A DNA stretch of 64,000 nt from Streptomyces sp. A3M-1-3. Its GTDB lineage: Bacteria > Actinomycetota > Actinomycetes > Streptomycetales > Streptomycetaceae. The notes under the pieces were generated by a model. That model did not search any database. It saw nothing but the letters and a program-made list of their open reading frames with translations, and was not told the DNA's origin. This document shows, piece by piece, positions 61,918-64,000 of the stretch (position 1 is its first letter; every line of letters begins with the position of its first letter). The stretch is taken from NCBI RefSeq assembly GCF_024213665.1, contig NZ_JANAVP010000031.1, positions 1-64,000 of the forward strand. The letters are read 5' to 3'. The translations under genes were made by a program, and so were the position numbers.

Positions 61918-61946
61918 GTGTTCCGGGGGCACGCCCCCTCGGACAC
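61918..61946 (+). terminator. GC-rich hairpin between glycosyltransferase and kinase
   Basis: GTGTTCCGGGGG and CCCCCTCGGACAC pair into a stem with a GGGGG/CCCCC core and two small bulges around a CACG loop. It lies in the only sizeable gap of the operon, and may terminate transcription partially or act as a processing site. Confidence 0.4.
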
Positions 61947-61971
61947 CCGAACCTCTCTACGCTGGAGCACC

Positions 61972-62484
61972 ATGAAGAAGGTCGCCATCGTCGGCTGCGG
62001 AGGCAGCGGCAAATCCCACGTGGCCCGCGAACTGGGCAGGATCCTCGACGCCCCGGTGACGCATCTGGACGCCGCGTTCTACGACGACGAGTGGAACCAG
62101 CTGCCCATGGACAAGTTCACCGAGTTGCAGCGGGAGCTGGTCTCGCAGCCTCGGTGGGTGATCGACGGCAACTACAACTCGACGCTGCAGGTCCGGTTGG
62201 AAGCCTGCGACGCGGTCGTCCTGATGGACGTGTCGACGGTGGCCGCGCTCTACGGGATCTTTTCTCGGCAGATTCGTCATGGGGCCGGGCACAAGGGCAA
62301 TGGAGTGCACAACCGCATCCACTGGGGTGTGATCAAGTACGTCGCGACGTACCGCCGCAAGATGCGCCCCCGCGTGATGGCCAAGATCGAGGAGTTCGCC
62401 GCCGGCCGGGCCGAGGTGGTGCTGCTGGGCAACCGGCGGCAGACGCGCCGCTGGCTGAGGAAGGTCGCGGGCGAGCAGTCCTGA
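61972..62484 (+). CDS. Small P-loop kinase (adenylate-kinase/FlaR-like)
   Basis: The 170-residue P-loop NTPase has Walker A VGCGGSGKSHVARELG, the LID-like HLDAAFYDDEWNQLPMDKF, GNYNSTLQVRLEACDAVVLMDVS and a basic C-terminus (RRKMRPRVMAKIEEF, GNRRQTRRWL). Relatives are annotated as topology-modulation proteins or adenylate kinases. In this operon it could phosphorylate a nucleotide monophosphate. ATG 61972 has GGAG upstream. Confidence 0.85.
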   Translation: MKKVAIVGCGGSGKSHVARELGRILDAPVTHLDAAFYDDEWNQLPMDKFTELQRELVSQPRWVIDGNYNSTLQVRLEACDAVVLMDVSTVAALYGIFSRQIRHGAGHKGNGVHNRIHWGVIKYVATYRRKMRPRVMAKIEEFAAGRAEVVLLGNRRQTRRWLRKVAGEQS

Positions 62485-62515
62485 GCGTCCCGCGCTCCCG
62501 GAAGCGGAGCGCGGC

Positions 62516-63364
62516 ATGAGCGAGGTCAACCCGTTCCTGGATCCTGCCCGGCAGGAAGAGTTGTACGGCGACGCGACGCGGCTGGCCGGTCGAACCGGCG
62601 CCTTGATGCGGGCGAAGACGTCGGGGTGGCCCGTCCCAGAAACGGTCGCCGGTCTGCTGAAGGCTCACCACGAGCGCCCCGACCGGCTGGGCCTCGTGCT
62701 CGATATCGGATGTGGTCGCGGCACGAGCACACTGGTGCTCGGAGAATGCCTGAGAGCCCGACGCATCGTCGGACTGGACGCTTCCGCCTCCCTGCTCTCG
62801 CAGGCGCGTGCGCGCATCCAGGACCCGTCCGATACCCGAGTTGATTTCGTCGAAGGGGACTTCCACGATCTTCCGCTGGGCGCCGGTGCGTGCGACGCAG
62901 CCGTCGCGGCATTCTGCCTGTACCACTCGCTACGCCCGCAGGACGTTGTTGCACAGATCGCTCGGGTCCTGGCACCGAGCGGCGTGGCCGTGCTCGTCAC
63001 GAAGGGGCTCGGCAGCTACCGCGAGATGGACCAGCTGGTCGCCGAAGCCGGGTTGGACATCCACGCGACTCGGCACGAAAGCCTTTATACCGCCGCCCAC
63101 AGCGGCAACCTCGCGGACCTGGCCGTCACGTCGCTTGACGTGATCGCCGTCCAGGAGGAGGAGCACACCTTCACCTTCGACGGCCATGATCACGTGGCGC
63201 AGTACCTGGCGACCAACCCCAAATACGAGTTCGGGCCCGGCCTGTACGGCAACCCCGAGGCCATCGCCGCCACGCTGCACGAGCTTCTGCCCGACCGCCC
63301 GCTCTCCACGCGCTCGCTCATCACTTTCGTCGTTGCGCGGCAAAAGAAGAGGGGGAGCGCGTGA
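62516..63364 (+). CDS. Class I SAM-dependent methyltransferase
   Basis: The 282-residue protein has motif I VLDIGCGRGTST, motif II VGLDASASLLSQARARI, FVEGDFHDLPLGAGACDAAVAAFCLYHSLRP (motifs II-IV) and VLAPSGVAVLVTKG (post-motif). It would methylate a small molecule. ATG 62516 is 31 bases after the kinase. The stop overlaps the next GTG as GTGA. Confidence 0.88.
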   Translation: MSEVNPFLDPARQEELYGDATRLAGRTGALMRAKTSGWPVPETVAGLLKAHHERPDRLGLVLDIGCGRGTSTLVLGECLRARRIVGLDASASLLSQARARIQDPSDTRVDFVEGDFHDLPLGAGACDAAVAAFCLYHSLRPQDVVAQIARVLAPSGVAVLVTKGLGSYREMDQLVAEAGLDIHATRHESLYTAAHSGNLADLAVTSLDVIAVQEEEHTFTFDGHDHVAQYLATNPKYEFGPGLYGNPEAIAATLHELLPDRPLSTRSLITFVVARQKKRGSA

Positions 63365-64000
63365 GCGACCAGTTCACGAAGCACTACGCCGAGCCGGAAC
63401 GCACTGCAGCCGCCGTCCGCCATTACAGGTGGTTAGCCCAGCATGCAGAGCCGCTTAGGCAGCCAGCGCTTAATGTCATCGGCCCTCTGAGCCTGACCTT
63501 CGAACACATCGATGGCCGGCCGGTCCGCCCGGACGACCTTCCGCGTGTCGCGGCGATGATGGGGGACGCGCACGGAGCCGCCTGTACGACAGACCTGGCC
63601 ACCGCGACGCTGAACACCCCGCACAGTTTTCAGGACGGCACCGTCTTCGCCGACTACCTCACCCCCCGGCAGACGGCACTTCAACGCCGTCTAGAGCAGG
63701 GCTACTTGCCCAACACAACCGCCCTGCGCGCGATGCTGGATCTCCTGGAGAAAACCGCCTCGGGCCCCTGTGCCTTTTACAAGGACAGCAACCCGCGGAA
63801 CTTCATCATCACCGCGGCCGGTGACATCTTCACCGTCGACACCGACGACCTCAGTCTCGCGCCCATGGGCTACGACCTCGCGAAGCTGATCGCCACGCTT
63901 CTGCTCACCTACGGGCCTCTCACGAGCAACGCGATCGACGCCGGGTGCGACGCCTACAACCAGGCGCTCCGCCAGCGCGACCCACGGCTGGACACCACAG
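63361..64000 (+). CDS. Aminoglycoside-phosphotransferase-like kinase (runs off window)
   Basis: The frame opened by GTG 63361 (GTGA overlap with the methyltransferase stop) stays open to the end of the window for over 213 codons and is incomplete. Its core reads like APH/choline kinases: AFYKDSNPRNFIIT carries the catalytic Asp and metal Asn, followed by the metal motif VDTDD and GYDLAKLIATLLL. The usual HGDLHPGN is replaced by YKDSNPRN, so the exact subgroup is uncertain. It probably phosphorylates a pathway intermediate or gives self-resistance. Confidence 0.7.
   Translation, partial: MSDQFTKHYAEPERTAAAVRHYRWLAQHAEPLRQPALNVIGPLSLTFEHIDGRPVRPDDLPRVAAMMGDAHGAACTTDLATATLNTPHSFQDGTVFADYLTPRQTALQRRLEQGYLPNTTALRAMLDLLEKTASGPCAFYKDSNPRNFIITAAGDIFTVDTDDLSLAPMGYDLAKLIATLLLTYGPLTSNAIDAGCDAYNQALRQRDPRLDTT

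Overview
The window is very GC-rich, uses GTG starts and GTGA/ATGA stop-start overlaps heavily, and carries a melC tyrosinase operon, a divergent tuf3-type EF-Tu, a conservon (cvnA-D plus two P450s) and a pSAM2-type integrase. Together these point to a Streptomyces or close relative. The part up to about 41.6 kb looks like conserved chromosomal background; as far as I remember, tuf3, uppP, ung and the paired SDR genes lie close together in S. coelicolor too. No tRNA, rRNA or CRISPR array was seen.

Layout. 0-8.5 kb: remnants of an EamA exporter and a MocR regulator, a PhoD phosphatase, an ACT-GNAT membrane protein, a PLP lyase with a divergent Lrp regulator, a DUF885 peptidase-like protein and a truncated ATP-grasp gene. 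8.5-15 kb: a rhodanese/Lrp divergent pair, the sbcDC nuclease operon and an enoyl-CoA hydratase-family gene. 15-17.3 kb: a 264-bp inverted-repeat element whose end forms the stop codon of a DoxX-like gene, then melC1-melC2. 17.3-31.4 kb: housekeeping and membrane genes (YigZ, CoA-binding, YbaK, EamA with its XRE-cupin regulator, two hexapeptide-repeat proteins, DedA, thioesterase, spermidine-synthase-like, patatin, tuf3, TVP38, uppP, aldo/keto reductase). 31.4-41.6 kb: NTF2-like, lnt, Gfo/Idh oxidoreductase, DinB, a lipoprotein, ung, a peptide-type ABC binding protein, two SDRs, and a DUF3037/HipA-like kinase pair.

From about 41.7 kb the character changes to accessory DNA: a tyrosine integrase with an apparent CTG start, an AlpA-type excisionase preceded by a 35-bp near-perfect inverted repeat, a gene-poor stretch, cutA, two XRE-TPR regulators, a RsbW-like ATPase and a TrmO-like protein. 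A GH15 remnant is then translationally coupled to a conservon (cvnA-B-C-D, a CYP157-like P450 lacking ExxR, and a CYP154-like P450).

The most unusual part is 55.0-64.0 kb. Directly after the conservon lies a tightly overlapped set: a LuxR-type HTH protein, a HAD phosphatase whose N-terminus looks copied from that HTH gene, a GT-B-like protein, a thymidylate-synthase homologue with Asp where dUMP enzymes have Asn, a NodU/CmcH-type carbamoyltransferase (one apparent 1-nt frameshift), a CgeB-like glycosyltransferase, a small P-loop kinase, a methyltransferase and an APH-like kinase running off the window. I infer a pathway that hydroxymethylates a pyrimidine (probably cytosine) nucleotide and then carbamoylates and/or glycosylates it. 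This could be a nucleoside-type metabolite or a modified nucleotide pool, under conservon control.
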